Origin: Carposina sasakii
Taxonomy: Eukaryota; Arthropoda; Insecta; Lepidoptera; Carposinidae
NCBI GenBank assembly: GCA_014607495.2
Contig: CP053159.1
Coordinates: 13,461,501 to 13,525,500, forward strand
Length of the DNA: 64,000 nucleotides
Direction of reading: 5' to 3'
Made by a program: the position numbers and the translations under genes. Below the pieces are notes generated by a model, which worked only from the letters and a program-made list of their open reading frames with translations, ran no database searches and was not told the DNA's origin. Below are positions 33,637 through 45,981 of the stretch, in pieces (position 1 is the first letter of the stretch; every line of letters begins with the position of its first letter).

Positions 33637-34544
33637 TATATTTTTTATGATATGTCAAAAATAATCCAACAATATCTCTTTGATAAAATGGCTAAGGAAA
33701 CTCTGGAAAGGATGATATAGAGTTAACATACATACTTTCACAGAAACAGCGTATAATCAAATAACAAAAGTAACTTATTTCATTAGAAAACTCTCATCGG
33801 CCTCCCAAAACGTCAAACAGTTTAATTTAAACAAACTACTAATCCGCATGAAGGTTTTGAAAAGTTGCGATACAGGTATCTCCTTCTAAATCTACAGCTA
33901 TCTCATTTCGTTAGATTGGAAATTCTTTTGGCGGCGTTTGATGCGTACCTTCGGGGACTCCCTTTTGGCTTGATGGGCACCTCGGGGAACCCCCGTGAGG
34001 CGGCTAGTGATTGAATTCATGTTGTTCCTGTTAAAAGGATCGCTGGGTTTCAGTTTTAACATACAGCTGAAAAGAGGTTTCGATTTTCTGTGTTTGTGAG
34101 AGCTTTTTCTAGTTTCGAATCAGACCTAGTCTTTAGCGTTGTTAAACTTTATCAATGAACGCTTTAAAGCTTTGGTTTCTTGTAGTATGGCAGTGCCGGC
34201 ATTAGCGACTATAAAGACTTTTCACATGTCGGTAGGTAAAATCGTCTATTTTATCGTTCGAAAATGAAAAGATTTATTTATTTGCTTAAAACATGATACC
34301 ATTAGACCCGCCCCGCACAAAACTAATACTACACATATAAACCTTCCTATTCAATCACATTATCAATTTAAAAAAATCGTTGCGTATTTTAAAAGATCTA
34401 AGCATATATAGGGATAGACAGACAACAAGAAGCAACTTTGTTTTATACTATGATATGATTAGTCAAAGACTGTTTCACCAAAAAATGTAGCATGCAAATA
34501 TTTTAATTTATACAACAATATTACAAAATTTATTATTATAAAAT
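33637..34544. other. Unassigned stretch
   Basis: A GC-richer patch at about 33925-34005 (GGCGGCGTTTGATGCGTACC, CCTCGGGGAACCCCCGTGAG) has an imperfect hairpin but no recognised family. The rest is AT-rich without frames. Confidence 0.35.
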
Positions 34545-34592
34545 TATTAATAAAGAAAATAGAAAAAAATCTTCAACCGAGTGGGAATCGAA
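34545..34592 (-). mobile_element. SINE B, reverse 3' fragment
   Basis: ATAAAATTATTAATAAAGAA followed by CAACCGAGTGGGAATCGAAC, the tail and part of the B box of the family. Confidence 0.6.
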
Positions 34593-34785
34593 CTTATTAT
34601 TACAATATTTTAAGTATACCTACCTATCGCCATTATAAGCCGCTATATGACGGCACTAAGAAGAAAGATTTCAGCCAAATTTTGCTTATAATTTTGTACA
34701 TATTGATAAATGCAGCCAAAGAAATAATTTTTAAATAAGTATTGGTATATTGATTAGTATATTTTTTATATATTATTATTACTGT

Positions 34786-35022
34786 GACGGCCGATTGGTG
34801 TAGTAGGTAGTGACCCTGCCTGCGATGCCATAGGACCTGGGTTCGAATCCCGGTAGGTGCAAACATTGATATGATGAATATCGATGTTTGTTTCCGAGTC
34901 ATGGATGTTTCTATACTTATCTATGTATTTATATAACGTTGCTTAGCACCCATGACACAAGGCCTTAGGGATCTTAATGTGGGACTAGGTCAATGTGTTG
35001 TGTGTGAATATTTATATTTGTG
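34786..35022 (+). mobile_element. SINE A, full-length copy
   Basis: A tRNA-like head, GACGGCCGATTGGTGTAGTA to CGGTAGGTGC, includes an A-box-like TGGTGTAGTAGG and a B box GGTTCGAATCC. The body then runs TTTCCGAGTCATGGATGTTT to GTGTGTGAATATTTAT. RNA polymerase III would start from the internal boxes. The head is too short and unpaired for a real tRNA gene. Confidence 0.82.
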
Positions 35023-35419
35023 AAAAATACTGTACCAAACAACAGTGTAACAACTCAAAAACCTCTAAAACCGCTACGAGTAAAGTAAAAAATGCTCCCT
35101 TTTTCCATTTCATTGTAATCATCAACGCATGAAGCATGATTGCGTATAGCCGAGCCCTCACAGAGCGTCATAAAACCGAAAATTAAATGCAAATTACAAA
35201 AGAGCTGCTCATCAGAGGCAGGGTGATTCAGTATCTTTTACGGGAAATGTTGATTATCTAAATATATTAAAAGCGGGAATATGCTGTATAGTGAAATAAT
35301 AAGTAATTTTAGTACAACATATTTTCCCTTGAAGTCGCTCTTACTCGGGGGGGACATAGAAAATAAATTCCTGGCCTAAAGGATATTTTTTCAAAACAAA
35401 CATATAGGTACATACAGCC

Positions 35420-35500
35420 ATAACAGCCACGCTCATTATCCCGCAAAGAGGTTGGGCAGAAGTGTGCAAATACACACCCTATTTCACCAGTTAGCGTAAA
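35420..35500 (+). repeat. Short repeat with GAGGTTGGGCAGAAGTGTGC motif
   Basis: Also present inside the M1 copy at 13786-13858 and at 52690-52760. It is probably a SINE fragment, and no ends can be set. Confidence 0.5.
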
Positions 35501-36128
35501 CGAACAATGGATGTATAAAAAAAGAATCTTTGCAATAATAATTCAAAGGTTGTTTTCCAATTTGGTTTATACGACTAATGCTATGGGACCACGGGGAACC
35601 AAAATTACCCGTGGACCCGGTGATGGACCGACCCACTGGGACCACGGGTAAACACTGGAGTAGTCAACGATATTCAAGAACTTTTTAGGATTGTTTTAGA
35701 CAAGCATTAGGCAGGCCAGTTTCATTGTATTTTGCTAAACATATCCCTATACCTACATTTTATAATCGGTATCGCTATGTAAGTTACTGGGTATATGAAT
35801 ATATTTTTCTTAGGAACCATGAAACCCAAGGATAAAAAATAAGCTAAGAAAACTTCTTAAGTTCGCTTCATCAGCGTGGATTTATGGGCGTCTTGGGCTA
35901 CTATCTTATTAAGACACCATTTGGTTGCGTAACCAGTCGAGTCACCAACAAATTGGATAGGTACTGTTCTATGAGTAACCTACGACTTCCTTCTCGTTAC
36001 TTCCATTTCCGTGAAAATTTCAAGAAGTTTGTTATCCGATGCCTAAATCATACAATGAACACGTCGTCAAACTTTAAATCAGCGATTTAGGCTGTGTGGC
36101 AAGACGTGAGTCATGCAGGACCAGCTCT
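35501..36128. other. Unassigned stretch
   Basis: Bases 35580-35650 contain two near copies of GGGACCACGGG in a GC-richer patch (CCCGTGGACCCGGTGATGGA). No gene was recognised. Confidence 0.35.
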
Positions 36129-36140
36129 ACATACTAGTAT

Positions 36141-36365
36141 CATCATCATCATCATCAGCCTATTGCAGATTAAGATTGCCATGAGAGGTATTTGCCCATA
36201 GTCACCACGCTGGGCAGGCGGGTTGGTGACCGCAGTTTGTATTTCGGACTATGTTGTCACGGGAGGCGCTGCTGCCCACCTCCCGGACACCCTTAATCGC
36301 CTCGTACGATACCCACGGGCAGACATGGGGTGGTACGAATTCTACTCTGCCGGCAACACGCGGCC
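36141..36365 (-). mobile_element. SINE F, full copy with perfect target duplication
   Basis: The 12-base repeat ACATACTAGTAT stands on both sides (36129-36140 and 36366-36377). Read on the minus strand it starts near CCGCGTGTTGCCGGCAGAGT and ends CTGCAATAGGCTGATGATGA with a TGA run. That tail matches the 3' end of the RTE-like LINE at 14.9 kb. Confidence 0.85.
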
Positions 36366-36498
36366 ACATACTAGTATATATATAGGTAGATTAAATTATT
36401 GATTTTGATCTTCCAGAAGACATCCCGTCATTCAATCCAAGCCTTGAGTTTTTCTATTAATTGTTTACACATTTTAAAGATAAGTTATTTAATTGCAG

Positions 36499-36806
36499 TG
36501 ACAGACCCAGGGGTTAAGACGTGCATCTTCCAAGCCGGAGGCGCAAGTTCGATCCCAGTCACGGGCCTGTACAAATGAATTTATTTCATGTACAGATTTT
36601 AATGTTGTAAAATCGTCACTTAGCTCGTGCCTCGGAAAGCACGTAAAACCGTTAGTCCCATCGGACTATGAGAGTAAGGAGATTAGAGAGTGCATCTGTG
36701 TTTACACACACACTTGTGCACTATAATATTTCCTGCGTACCTGGCCAATCTCTGTAGAGATCGGTCGCCTTGGCCGAAATACGGTCGGAGATCATCATCA
36801 CCATAT
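36499..36806 (+). mobile_element. SINE C, full copy with tRNA-like head
   Basis: The head (CAGTGACAGACCCAGGGGTT to CCAGTCACGGGC) carries a B box GTTCGATCCC. The body shared with 15187-15446 follows, ending GGTCGGAGATCATCATCA. A 12-bp spacer-like A/T segment separates head and body. Confidence 0.75.
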
Positions 36807-37484
36807 ACCAAGGTGATAACACAATTTGATTGTGAACGGTTCAAATTATTTTTGTATCAATCATTCACTTAGTATTCAAAACCACAACTTGGTAGCGTCT
36901 CCACGGTATTTTACTGAGAGTTGTACCTTGAAGTAAACCAGTCTACCAGGCAGACTTTCTCTTGTTAAAAGTTTTCTTTTAAAAGCTGCTTACGGTATTT
37001 TACAGAACAAAAAATTTGGAAAGCTTATATTCCAGGTTTCACCTAAAATATACTTAACTAACATAGGATTCACAATAAATACAAAATAATGAAATATGAA
37101 TAGATTTTCATAACTTTAACTTTAATTTTAATAGAAATATTGGAAACGGTACATACCCGAAGTTAATAATGAACCTCAATGAACCCCGAGTTTATTTATA
37201 TAACACCCTCTTTGTTGAGGGCTGAAAAGTTTTACCTGATAACAGCCAGGGAGCAGGAAGATTGAAAAATCCTGCAAGACCAGGTGATCAAAGATTTATA
37301 AAAAGTAAATAAATCAATTAAAGTAAATTAATCTTTTATTTTCGTTCATCAATTTAAATTCAATTTTGAAAAGTGTTCAACGTTATTTACTAGTTATACA
37401 ATAATAACTCTATCAAGGGTTATTTTTCAAGTTAAGTCATTATCATAATAATCGACATAAAAACATTAGTTGATTGATTGACGT

Positions 37485-37638
37485 TTTGACGGCTAAGGAG
37501 TGGAATGCACTTCCTGCCGATGTATTTCCCGAGCACTACAACATTGGTCTCTTCAAAGCTAGAGTGAAGGCACTTTCTAGGCAAACATATACCACCCTAG
37601 GTCGCATCTTGCTTAACATTAGGCACGATGGCGGTTAA
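37485..37638 (+). pseudogene. LINE C-terminal fragment (Jockey/CR1-like)
   Basis: The open frame reads AKEWNALPADVFPEHYN, then IGLFKARVKAL, and ends IRHDGG with TAA at 37636-37638. The W-N-x-L-P motif and position next to the stop match LINE reverse transcriptase tails. The same family lies reversed at 61065-61436, where it has been split by another element. Confidence 0.78.
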
Positions 37639-37659
37639 ATGTTTGCCTAGCTAATTGTA

Positions 37660-39311
37660 AAAAAAATAAGTAGTCATTTAAAAAAAAATGATAGTAGTCA
37701 TAAAAAAAACAAATAATCAGAATGTATCATCATGTTGAACATAAAAATTATTAAACCTTGTGATAAGGATAACCCTAAAATACAAATCCTACCAAAGTTT
37801 TAGACCTAAGGCACGGAAAAATATTAAATGAGAAAAAAGCGTCCAAAATTTTTGTTTATCTTAACATTAAAAAATTAATTAAACTTACTAAGTTGTTTGT
37901 GAAGATATTGTTTGGTTTTTTTTCAGATTTGTACGATTAACATAATTTACTTGGTTTTGTAAGTTTTGAAGAGTGGTCTTTTAGGACCAATTTCTAAATG
38001 TGACTGTAACCCTCCAAACAACTCAAATGTTTTGTGAGAAAATTTACTTACTGAACAAACAGTGGAGGATCCTAAGAAGAGAAGAGGCCTGCAAACTCTT
38101 TTCCTTTCAATCTCTTATTACTGAGTGATAATTGACTGACACATACAACGTAGGTCAAGCTAAAATGACTGGGCGTATGAAACTAAATGTGTCATGTTTG
38201 AAGGGGAGTGTATGGGGGCGCTAAAAAGGATATCCCATAATGAAGAACTGAAAAAAAACTTAAAATTGAAAAAAATAAATCAATTCGGTGGCCGCTAGAA
38301 TTATTATCTTCTGTAAATATTTCAACATAACCTTTTAAACTCGGTTAGACTATTCGCCGCACATAAAAATGGCGGAAGACTTGACAAAATCCTCGTGTAA
38401 ACAACAACACTCCCATAGGATACAATAGTAGAGAACATGTGAAATGAGATGTCTCATAACAGAGGTATACGAGCAAGAACGCCAGCGTCGCGGTATGGTG
38501 GTCGCATTGTGTGCTTATTTGTTGATTAAGTTTAGAATGAACTTCGACTAAAACTTTATAGAATCGTTTATTGGATACGCTATTACCTACAGCTATAGCA
38601 AAGCAAAATGTAATTCCATATATATAGGTATATGCTTATCTCTCAACACTTAACCCGTCTTTTTTATAATAACGAATGTTCTATGTATGTACATAAAATA
38701 ACAATTATTTTTTACAAAATTTATCATGTATTTTAAGTAAAAAGTAATAAATCCATTGTAGCTTTCGCAAAAATCACAAATATGATAAATTTTCATTTTA
38801 AAATTAGATTGCAATATTATATTCCAATGACATACATTAATTTTGTGCATTATGCTAAAGGTTATTTTGGGTTTATTAACTGATAATAGTTTCGGGTTAT
38901 TAAACTTATATAAGTACTTAATAATACGAGAAGAGCATTATTTACGATTAACAACACTGACTGACTCTAATGCGCTATCCCAAACGGGAGTGCAATCTGC
39001 TCGCGGGGCACTCTGTCCCTGACAGATATTAAATTCGCATCCCGCGATCCAACCGGCCACAATATATTACTGAATACACGTCACGTCCATGCCACACCCT
39101 TGCACCTTATGCAGCGGTAATAAGCACCAGTTTCCAGCGAACAGTCCCCGAAACATTATTACAATGGTCACTGTAACTGATGGAGTAATGTTCATTTACT
39201 TCAACTGGGATAACGTTTTGAATTTCGAATTATAATTGGAAACTTTGGTTTGAATTTGATATTGAGATTCCATTACTGCAAAAGCATGAATATATCGCAT
39301 TTAAATGTAAC
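37660..39311. other. Intron-like stretch, nothing recognised
   Basis: AT-rich, with poly-A runs near 37650-37710. A GC-richer patch at 38970-39060 (GCTCGCGGGGCACTCTGTCC) is unassigned. Confidence 0.35.
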
Positions 39312-39420
39312 GAGCGTCAGATATCCACAACCGGCCATACGCCCTTCGCTTACCCTCGAATCATCTCGATCACAGGAAACTACAGTCGCATTGATTAGTC
39401 ATTCGGATTCGTGTACCACT
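39312..39420. repeat. Diverged HHE-related fragment
   Basis: ACCGGCCATACGCCCTTCGC, TTACCCTCGAATCATCTCGA and CTACAGTCGCA follow in the same order as in 46650-46745 of the HHE element, but with many differences and no ends. Confidence 0.45.
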
Positions 39421-39479
39421 TTTAGTTAAAAGACTAAAAACAGTATTTTTATTACCTATTTACTTTAGTTTTAAAAATA

Positions 39480-39855
39480 CAGCGTGTTTTTTTGTTGCCA
39501 CTCTTAACGAAGGGTACGTACTCTATACATCAATTTAATTAAGTTTATGCCAAAAAAATGCTGGGAAAAGATAAAAAAAAATGACATTTATTAATTACTT
39601 GATCGGGCGAAATTTATAGTGTCCAGTGTTTATGCTAGTTTTTTCAAAGACAGATAATTATTATTTCTCTTGAAAAAATCTTGCTACGCGCGTCTATGTG
39701 CATTTATGCAGAAAAACACCGTCTATTTACTCAACTTTTACCCTAATATCTTGGAAACTAGACACTTCCCAGGTATGCTTCCATGGAGAAAAATGATCGT
39801 GATGATGAGGAGATTCCGTAGTTTTCGGGAACGTTGACGACCAAAAATCACCCTG
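39480..39855 (-). mobile_element. MITE family M2, reverse copy
   Basis: The plus strand reads CAGCGTGTTTTTTTGTTGCC to GACCAAAAATCACCCTG, with TA at 39478-39479 and 39856-39857. This is the reverse complement of the copies at 5415, 31622 and 33255. Confidence 0.86.
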
Positions 39856-40572
39856 TATATAAACATTTTAAAAATTAAAGTAAATAGATATTCGATAAAA
39901 TGTTCTCTTGTTGTCAAATGTGTTTAACTGGTGTATACTTTACTCTACATTTATAAGTAAGACTAAGAGAGTATAAGTTTAATCTTAAGTCCAGCCCAGG
40001 CCAGTAGGTACTCATAGTAGTACTCGTACTTTCTTTTACTCATATCAAACATGTCAAAACGGTTCGAATAGAAAAGTATATTTTGTACAAAATGTAAGTA
40101 ATTTACTTCTAAATTCGGTATTCCGTCCAGACTTGCAGCTGCGACCGAGTTGAAGGTTAAAGCAAACTTGGACATGAGTCATGGCTAAGGTTTACAATAA
40201 TTTTAGGTGCCTTCACATTTTTCTTTACGTCTAAAATTTTATGAAAAAACAAAGTTTCGTTAACCCCACTTAACCTTTAAATTAATTTATGTGAACACAA
40301 GTTAGACGCCATTAGTTAGGTACCTACTAATTTTTGGGTAAAATTTAATCTAGGATAAAATGTACGTACATAAATATACGCACGGTTGTGTTTCTTAATG
40401 TGCCACAATTTTAAAATTGCATACAAAAGAAATTTTACAGGGTTGACAGATGTAAAAGATCCGTAATAAGACGATCTTCCCCTAAGATCCTTTCTCGACT
40501 TACCTAGTGGATGTACAGAAGTAGATATAGCCGATCTATTCTAGTGACACCCCATATCAGCTCAGGTTTAAA

Positions 40573-40843
40573 GCCTCAAGCACACCGAATGCGAATGCGT
40601 GCACGTAAGCGTAGACGTACACATACCTCTGAGTTTAAGCCTCGAGCACACCGGATGCGTATGCGTGCACGTAAGCGTAGACGTACACGTACCTCTGAGT
40701 TTAATGTATTGAACTATCACCGCTTGACATCTATGCTTACGTCTACGCATACGCATCCGATCTGCCCGTACCTATACAGTTCCATACATTACAACTTAGA
40801 GGTACTTATACGTCTACGCATACGCATCCGGTGTGCTCGAGGC
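40573..40843. mobile_element. Foldback element FB with duplicated left arm
   Basis: Two tandem 66-bp left arms (from 40573 and 40639) each start GCCTC(A/G)AGCACACCG and end CCTCTGAGTTTAA. A central hairpin follows, then one right arm ending GGTGTGCTCGAGGC. TTAA occurs on both sides (40568-40571, 40844-40847). The arms are almost pure alternating purine-pyrimidine (ACGTACACGTAC, ACGCATACGCAT). Frames on both strands are by-products of the symmetry. Confidence 0.8.
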
Positions 40844-41414
40844 TTAAAAGTGATGACTAAAAATTACTCATTAGAATATTAATTTACGCTTCCGTTATAC
40901 AAAAATACTGTTGACAAGTATTTCTGCTAAAATAACACACACAAATGAAAATTAAATTTCGAACAGAGGAATTTTAATTATAATTACGTTAACTCTAAAT
41001 AGATTAATATACTCTGCCATGAGTTTATTATTTCAGTGCAGGTGTCTGAAATACGCGCGTTTGTTTTAGAAATAAGAGAATATTTTATTAATTGCCTTTG
41101 AATTTGCTAAAATAAAAACACCTTCTTCTTGTTATACAGATTATTATGAAAACTAGCCTATATTTCATGTCATGATTAATTATTTTACTGTTTATTTTTT
41201 GTTCATTTTTATAAATACTTGAACAAGATAGGGATTTAAAAAAATCATGAACGTATAATATAAATAAAAAAACCGTAGCTGTCATATTTAAAAGTACAAA
41301 GGCTTACTTATCTTTTTACAAATCTCTGTATAACTCAAAAATGGCTTATCAAATGAAAAATACGTACATAGTATAAAAAATATCATCCTATTATGTAATT
41401 TACTAGATAAATAC

Positions 41415-41523
41415 CCGGTGGCTTAGTGGTTATAGCAGCTGGCACGGTTTGCAGTGGTCGTGGGTTCGATTCCCACTCGGGTGAAGAATTTTTTCCATTT
41501 TCTTTATTAATAATTTTATAATA
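41415..41523 (+). mobile_element. SINE B, full copy
   Basis: CCCGGTGGCTTAGTGGTTAT includes an A box (TGGCTTAGTGG), GGTTCGATTCC is the B box, and the tail CTTTATTAATAATTTTATAA closes it. Confidence 0.78.
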
Positions 41524-41625
41524 GATAAATATTATAAAACAAAGTCACTTCCAACTGTCTGTTTTTGCCTATGTACGCTTAGATCTTTAAAACTACGCAA
41601 CGGATTTTGATGCAGTGTTTTTAAT

Positions 41626-41850
41626 CATGACTATCATCAGCCTATTGCAGATTAAGATTGCCATGGGAGGTATTTGCCCATAGTCACCACGCTGGGCAGG
41701 CGGGTTGGTGACCGCAGTTTGTATTTTGGACTATGTTGTCAGCACGGGTGGCGCTGCTGCCCACCTCCCGGAAACCCTTAATCGCCTCGTACGATATCCA
41801 CGTGCAGACATGGGGTGGTACGAATTCTACTCTGCCGGCACCACGCGGCA
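41626..41850 (-). mobile_element. SINE F, second full copy
   Basis: The perfect 12-base duplication AGTGTTTTTAAT lies at 41614-41625 and 41851-41862. The body is nearly identical to 36141-36365. It sits in the 5' part of an HLE-like repeat (ACTACGCAACGGATTTTGAT). Confidence 0.85.
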
Positions 41851-42181
41851 AGTGTTTTTAATAGATAGAGTGATTCAAGAGCAAGGTATATACATAACTA
41901 GTGACCCGCCCTGGATTTGCACTTAACTTCAGCCGGGCGGCCGCTATTTATGCTATAAAACATAGTATTAAACCTACATGTATCAAAACATATAGGTATG
42001 TCCCTACACTATGACCTCTAGGAAAGTCAGAAATCATGTCCATCGGCCACGTGCGCGTCGAGTCCGACATTACAGGCTGAGTGGTGGGGATACTGTAAGT
42101 TACAGGTTACAGCGGCTGTAACGATCATCTGCTTATAAATCTTTAATAGGTATGTAAATAACTCTAAGTTTCTATTTATAT

Positions 42182-42321
42182 CCGACTGTGCCAAAGGAGG
42201 GTTATGGTTTTTATATGTATTTGGTATGCTCTAGAACCTAAACGGTTTATTGCATTTGATCTTTAAAGGTATCATAAGATGCGCCTATCGTGGTACTGGG
42301 TCAAAATTTATACACAGTCGG
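42182..42321. mobile_element. MITE family M4, second bounded copy
   Basis: CCGACTGTG at the left and CACAGTCGG at the right are perfect 9-bp inverted repeats. The interior shares CTCTAGAACCTAAACGG and TATCATAAGAT motifs with the other M4 copies. Confidence 0.65.
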
Positions 42322-42762
42322 GGTTTTTCTTTATATAAAAGAAGCTACTATTAGGTATGATTTAATTTGTTTACTCCGTATGTACATCTATTGCACATTT
42401 CTTGCGTTGGAAGAAAACATCTTTAATTATAATAGGACATGTGCCTAAAATATTAAAAGCAAAACTACTTAATTATAATTTTACTATAAACGAATATGAT
42501 GTCACGATGTGTCATATATTTTCATACTAAAATAATTCACAAAACTGGAAAACCCCAAAAAATACGATACACATATAAAACCATTAACATACCCTCACTA
42601 AAAACAGGAAATGAAATTAAGACGTAACAAACAATAATAAAAAAAACCGCTCCTCAATTCCACCATCCTTTCAATCCATGAAGGAGGTACGAGCAGGAGA
42701 TATTAACGTAAGTATGCCAAAATAATGTATGGCCACACTTGCATGGCTCAATAACTATATAC

Positions 42763-42925
42763 CTAGTTCGTAAGTTTGTTTGCATGTTTGTTTGTTACCT
42801 CTTCATGCCTTATTTACTCAACCAATCTTCATGAAATTTTGCATACGTATAGTTGGAAGTACGGAGAAAGAAATAGGCTATATTTTGTAGTCCACGCGGA
42901 CGAAGTCGCGGGCAACAGCTAATAC
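42763..42925 (+). mobile_element. Helitron-like repeat (HLE), 3' end
   Basis: It contains GTTTGTTTGTTACCTCTTCA, ATCTTCATGAAATTTTGCAT and ends GACGAAGTCGCGGGCAACAG followed by CTAAT, an HLE 3' end. Confidence 0.55.
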
Positions 42926-43594
42926 GGAATAAATAAGATAGCCTATCGACGACGCTGACTAGATTCTCGAACGCTATCTGTTATTCGTCGATTCAAATGT
43001 TATTTACTTTTGAGTTGACACATTTTTTACAGTGAATATGCTTTATGCCATTAAGAATCCGGTGGTAAGTATGTCAATTATAACAACTCCCCATTGTAAT
43101 CGATTCATGGTTTCACCCCATGTAATTCTCCCTACTGGAGGAGGGGTGATTACCCCTTTATTACACCCCGTCCTACCCTAATGCTCGACACTATTACTGT
43201 AGATTCAAACTAATGCTCGAATGTCTTTTTATTTTAAGTTATTATTGGTTAGGTGTGGCTTAATAAGTGCATAGTAAATATTTTTAATGTTTTTTTTTGG
43301 CTTTTTTGCATATAAAAGGGTTATTTACTTTGTTAGTTTCTTCTTAAGTACGTCAAGCAACAGCACTTATTATTATATTATTTGTATTGTTAAAACGATA
43401 CGCCGATATAATAAAATAATGATAGCAATAAAATAAAAAATAGAAACAATCCTGCAATGGGAGCTAATGATCAATCGACAGTGTTTTTTCATTATCACCA
43501 TTACAGTAAAAAAAAAAACCACTGCTGAATATAAGCCTCCCACAAAGATTTCCACTGCAACCGATTGGAAGTAGTCAAACCCAACCATTATAGA

Positions 43595-43868
43595 CTCGAG
43601 CACACCGGATGCGTATGCGTGCACGTAAGCGTAAACGTACACGTACCTCTGAGTTTAAACCTCGAGCACACCGGATGCGTATGCGTGCACGTAAGCGTAG
43701 ACGTACACGTACCTCTGAGTTTAATGTATGGAACTGTCACCGCTTGACGTCTATGCTTACGCATACGTATCCAGTCTGCCCGTGCCTATACAGTTCCATA
43801 CATAACAACTCAGAGGTACGTGTACGTCTACGCTTACGTGTACGCATACGCATCCGGTGTGCTCGAGG
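43595..43868. mobile_element. Foldback element FB with duplicated left arm, second such copy
   Basis: Left arms begin at 43595 and 43661, again 66 bp apart. They are followed by the central hairpin (GTATGGAACTGT to ACAGTTCCATAC) and the right arm ending GGTGTGCTCGAGG. The same duplication as in the copy at 40573 implies a master element already carrying two left arms. Confidence 0.8.
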
Positions 43869-45379
43869 CTAAAATATGGAAATTGATATAGATTTAGAAA
43901 AAAAAACAAACGTTTTTGACTCCCTTTTGTGGACAGGTTCTTTGAAAAATTATCTTTTTAATTTTAATTGCATTAACAAAACCGATCATTACCTCCGTAG
44001 ATTTTTATCTATATCATACGCGAACTAAACATAATAAAATATAACAGCCCGATCCTAAGCGAGAGCACCCCAATGAATCTCCAAGTGCGTATGAAGTGGG
44101 GTCTTACAGCAGGTGTCATCCACCGATGAACTGCGCCCAAGCAGCTTGCCAGAATTTAAGGCGGCCAGGAATTTTAAGAGGCTCACACTTTACATAGAGC
44201 TACTGGAGACGTTAATTGCTTTTCAACATATTTTTGTATCGTCCCCACTTTTTTATTTTTTATTATTGAGGTTTGTCTACTTGAATCAACGTCCACTTGA
44301 ATTTACATTCTGTGTTTCAGACAAATTTCCTAAATCTAATTGAGTGGACAGGTTATAGACTAACATAAGAAGCAATAAATGAGGTTACTAACATTGAAAC
44401 ATTGACAACAAACTTACTTATTGTATAGGCTCAATATAACAGTGTAAAGTCACAAGTGCAACTGAAGTGTTCATTTTATACTCGAGGTCGAAATTCCGCC
44501 ATAAGAGGGTAATTTTAAATATTTTTCTAGATTTTTGAAATAGCTTTATGCACTTATTCCCCACGTTAACTAATCTTTTAACCCTTTTTAAAATAACTTC
44601 ATTTACTTTGACACTTTTACAAAGCGTACAATAAATGTAATATTACAGCGTGTTGACAGCACACTCCGAAAATCATATTACGGTCACTAACCCGCCTGAC
44701 CAGCGTAGTGACTACGAGCGAAAACCCCTCTATGGCAGTAAACTTGTGGCGTGCCCTGGTAATAAGCTGCAATGTGATGAGCTAAATATAATGTAGAAAG
44801 CTAAAAATATCACAAAACTAACTAATACAAAAACTTTTCTTCATGTCAGCAACCGTGTGAAAATAGCATGTACCAACACCTTAAAGTATCTCTTCCAGTA
44901 GCCATATTACAACGTAACTCGTCCTTGCCAGCGCAAATAATCTAGGAAAATGATAAGAGGATTGGACTGCGCTCATATTGGCCTGTTTCAAATTTAAACA
45001 GCCATACTTGAGCACTTCCCCAATTTACTGCCCCTTCGTTCATTATTTATTTTTCATTTTATTCGAGTGTGGACTTACAGCGCTTGTTATTATGCTATTG
45101 GTATGGTATTTTGGAAATGGTGGAGGCGCATTGCACCTATCCGCTATATTACTGCAGCTAGCTGTTTTTATACATATACCTAGTTAGTCTGTAGAAAAAA
45201 TTAAATTTTGAAAAAAAAAAAAAATAGTTATGAATGCGGGCGATATCTGTATAAAAGACATTTCAAATGTGACATATAGGGAATGTATGTAATATAAAAT
45301 ACAGCAGTAGAGACTAGTAGCAGCGGCTGCAATACATACGTTAACATGCATTTATATAAAACACATCCTGTATTTCCGT
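43869..45379. other. Mostly unassigned; short SINE F-like remnant
   Basis: Bases 44695-44765 (CCGCCTGACCAGCGTAGTGA, GTGGCGTGCCCTGG) resemble part of the SINE F/RTE tail region. A short frame at 44113-44343 follows an acceptor-like TCTTACAG, but no partner exon or known family supports it. Confidence 0.35.
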
Positions 45380-45503
45380 AAGTAAGGTAGTTTGCTCGTT
45401 CGTTTGTTACCTCTTGCATAGCATACATGTAGTTAGGAGTATGGCGAATTAAATGGGCTACATTCTGTAGTACACGCGACGAATTCGCGGGTAACAGCTA
45501 GTC
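45380..45503 (+). mobile_element. Helitron-like repeat (HLE), short copy
   Basis: It contains GTTCGTTTGTTACCTCTTGC and ends GACGAATTCGCGGGTAACAG followed by CTAGT, matching the 42763 copy. Confidence 0.5.
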
Positions 45504-45981
45504 ATGAAATGTAGTCGTTAGTGCTTCCTACCGGGTTCGGAATATCATCTTTACTTAGTGCATCCATACCATATTCAACATAACAACAATCAATTTCAAA
45601 TTGACAGATATAGAACAACTGTCAAACCGTTCGAATTCATTAATCGAACACATATTATATTCTGTTTTTAAATGGATTTAAATGAGCACAGGCAATTTAT
45701 AAATTCGCGCGACTTGTGAAAGTGATTCAGATGGCACGTTAAGCTCTCAGTGCCAGCTGTTATGTTTAATGACGATCGTTATGGAAAACTACGTAAGTAC
45801 ATGTATAATTCTGTATATTGCTATATTTCATTTGGCTAAAGACCGATGGCCAGATTAGTCTACTCGTAATTGAAGAATAATATTGACATTCTCTCTATTT
45901 TGATCAAGTTTTATAGCAACATCAACAATCTAGCGACCGGGAACGAATCCAGTGGGATATGTTTGCATCTAAATAGATATT

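Noticed and set aside
34786..34860. Possible tRNA gene
   Set aside because: A and B boxes are present but the sequence is the head of a repeated SINE and lacks a full cloverleaf. The same applies to 11110-11190, 36499-36570, 41415-41485 and 51650-51720.
40511..40882. 123-codon Arg-rich frame
   Set aside because: It reads through the duplicated left arms of a foldback element. The same peptide recurs at 43609-43872 for the same reason.
44113..44343. Possible exon after TCTTACAG
   Set aside because: Only an acceptor-like site and a 76-codon frame. No donor in frame and no family resemblance.
45740..45800. Possible first exon ending in GTAAGT at about 45794
   Set aside because: The short frame before the donor (MFNDDRYGKLR) matches nothing known and no acceptor partner was found.
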